Notes under the pieces: model-generated
Told to the model about the DNA's origin: nothing
Seen by the model: only the letters and a program-made list of their open reading frames with translations
The model's database searches: none
Assembly: GCA_007713595.1 (NCBI GenBank)
Contig: VMRY01000034.1
Span: 29,963-93,962, forward strand
DNA from: Sedimenticola thiotaurini
Lineage (GTDB): Bacteria > Pseudomonadota > Gammaproteobacteria > Chromatiales > Chromatiaceae
DNA: 64,000 bases
Direction: 5' to 3'
Shown: positions 63,618-64,000 of the stretch, piece by piece
Layout: every line of letters begins with the position of its first letter
How positions within the stretch are numbered: the stretch's first letter is position 1
Position numbers and translations under genes: made by a program

Positions 63618-63980
63618 TTACTCCAATCTACGGCGCTCTGCATCAAATGAGAATAGTATATAAAAAAATAGCAGAGCATACATGATGCAGATAAAGATAA
63701 AATTAATCTGAGCAGATACATCACCAACGAGCGCAAACAGCAGGAATAGGATAAGAGAATTCATAGATATCATGACTTTCCATCGTTCCCAATTATTAAC
63801 TGCGTCATTGCTTATGAGTCCAACCGCCGGTATGAAAACTAACAAGCTATATACGGCATTCAAATTTTCTGGACGATGACCCACAAGTCCAAGATTATAA
63901 AAGGCCAGGAAAATAATCAGTACATCGATAATATCAAGCACAAAAGATCCAAAACTATAATCCGAAATGAATTTGTCCAA
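63618..63980 (-). CDS. Small membrane protein, 5' end may lie outside the window
   Basis: 120 residues with four TM segments and a charged tail (SFDAERRRLE). The ORF-track start is a TTG without a visible ribosome site, and the frame stays open to the window edge, so the true start may be upstream. No family recognised. Base use is noticeably AT-richer than the genes to its right. Confidence 0.5.
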   Translation of the reverse strand: MDKFISDYSFGSFVLDIIDVLIIFLAFYNLGLVGHRPENLNAVYSLLVFIPAVGLISNDAVNNWERWKVMISMNSLILFLLFALVGDVSAQINFIFICIMYALLFFYILFSFDAERRRLE

Positions 63981-64000
63981 GTGAAGATTGGTGAATGGTA

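Overview
The window is a continuous piece of bacterial chromosome with dense, operon-packed genes and a G+C content near half by eye. There are no rRNA or tRNA genes that I can see, no CRISPR and no insertion sequence. Gene content points to a free-living or symbiotic gammaproteobacterium: a DctB-controlled TRAP transporter, a full C-P lyase operon in the E. coli order, a NikKMLQO-type nickel importer with NikR, a PanP-type decarboxylase, diheme cytochrome c4, a class II cytochrome c, and a yqjG/yhaK/yhaJ-like neighbourhood. A relative of the sulfur-oxidising Chromatiales/Sedimenticola group would fit, but that is inference from gene flavour, not from a marker gene.

Layout. 1-4.7 kb: the 5' part of a dctB sensor kinase (cut by the window edge) diverges from dctP-dctQ-dctM, closed by a strong terminator. 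4.8-9.7 kb: OsmC-like protein, SAM methyltransferase, a winged-helix/TolB-like/TPR regulator, a DJ-1/PfpI protein, a ribbon-helix-helix protein and a DUF4399 protein. 10.2-15.7 kb: a membrane-anchored CadC-type regulator followed by a tight operon of a methyltransferase, a cytoplasmic nitrilase, a Tat-exported nitrilase-superfamily enzyme and a membrane protein. 15.8-19.7 kb: DUF2846 lipoprotein, a PolX-N-terminus-like HhH protein and a Lon-like protease.

20.0-30.6 kb: phnCDEFGHIJKLMNP, thirteen genes on the minus strand, complete for uptake and C-P bond cleavage except phnO. Two near-identical 12-mers (before phnC and before phnF) are candidate PhnF operators, and a candidate Pho box lies further upstream of phnC. 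30.8-33.9 kb: two paralogous single-pass coiled-coil membrane proteins and recQ. 33.9-34.4 kb: a gene-free stretch with a strongly structured, repeat-like element of nested inverted repeats. 34.4-39.0 kb: MscK-type channel and an EamA transporter.

39.2-43.3 kb: nikO, nikQ, nikL, nikM, nikK, then nikR; a perfect 9-bp inverted repeat before nikK is a good NikR operator candidate, and nikM has no ATG/GTG/TTG where its conserved N-terminus begins (ATC instead). 43.4-50.5 kb: PNPOx-like protein, two secreted proteins of unknown function with internal repeats, a TauE/SafE transporter with a TetR regulator that lacks helix 1, and a chemotaxis receptor. 50.7-53.7 kb: glutathionyl-hydroquinone reductase, pirin, LysR regulator, HlyU-like protein. 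53.7-54.4 kb: a decayed pyruvate kinase pseudogene. 54.6-64 kb: CHASE2 histidine kinase, TerB-like protein, cytochrome c', Old Yellow Enzyme, cytochrome c4, PanP, YjbR, two small membrane proteins and a VOC protein.

The best candidates for something undescribed are the regulator-methyltransferase-double nitrilase operon, the secreted repeat-protein pair at 44-47.5 kb, the paired coiled-coil membrane proteins beside phnC, and the structured element at 34.1-34.3 kb.
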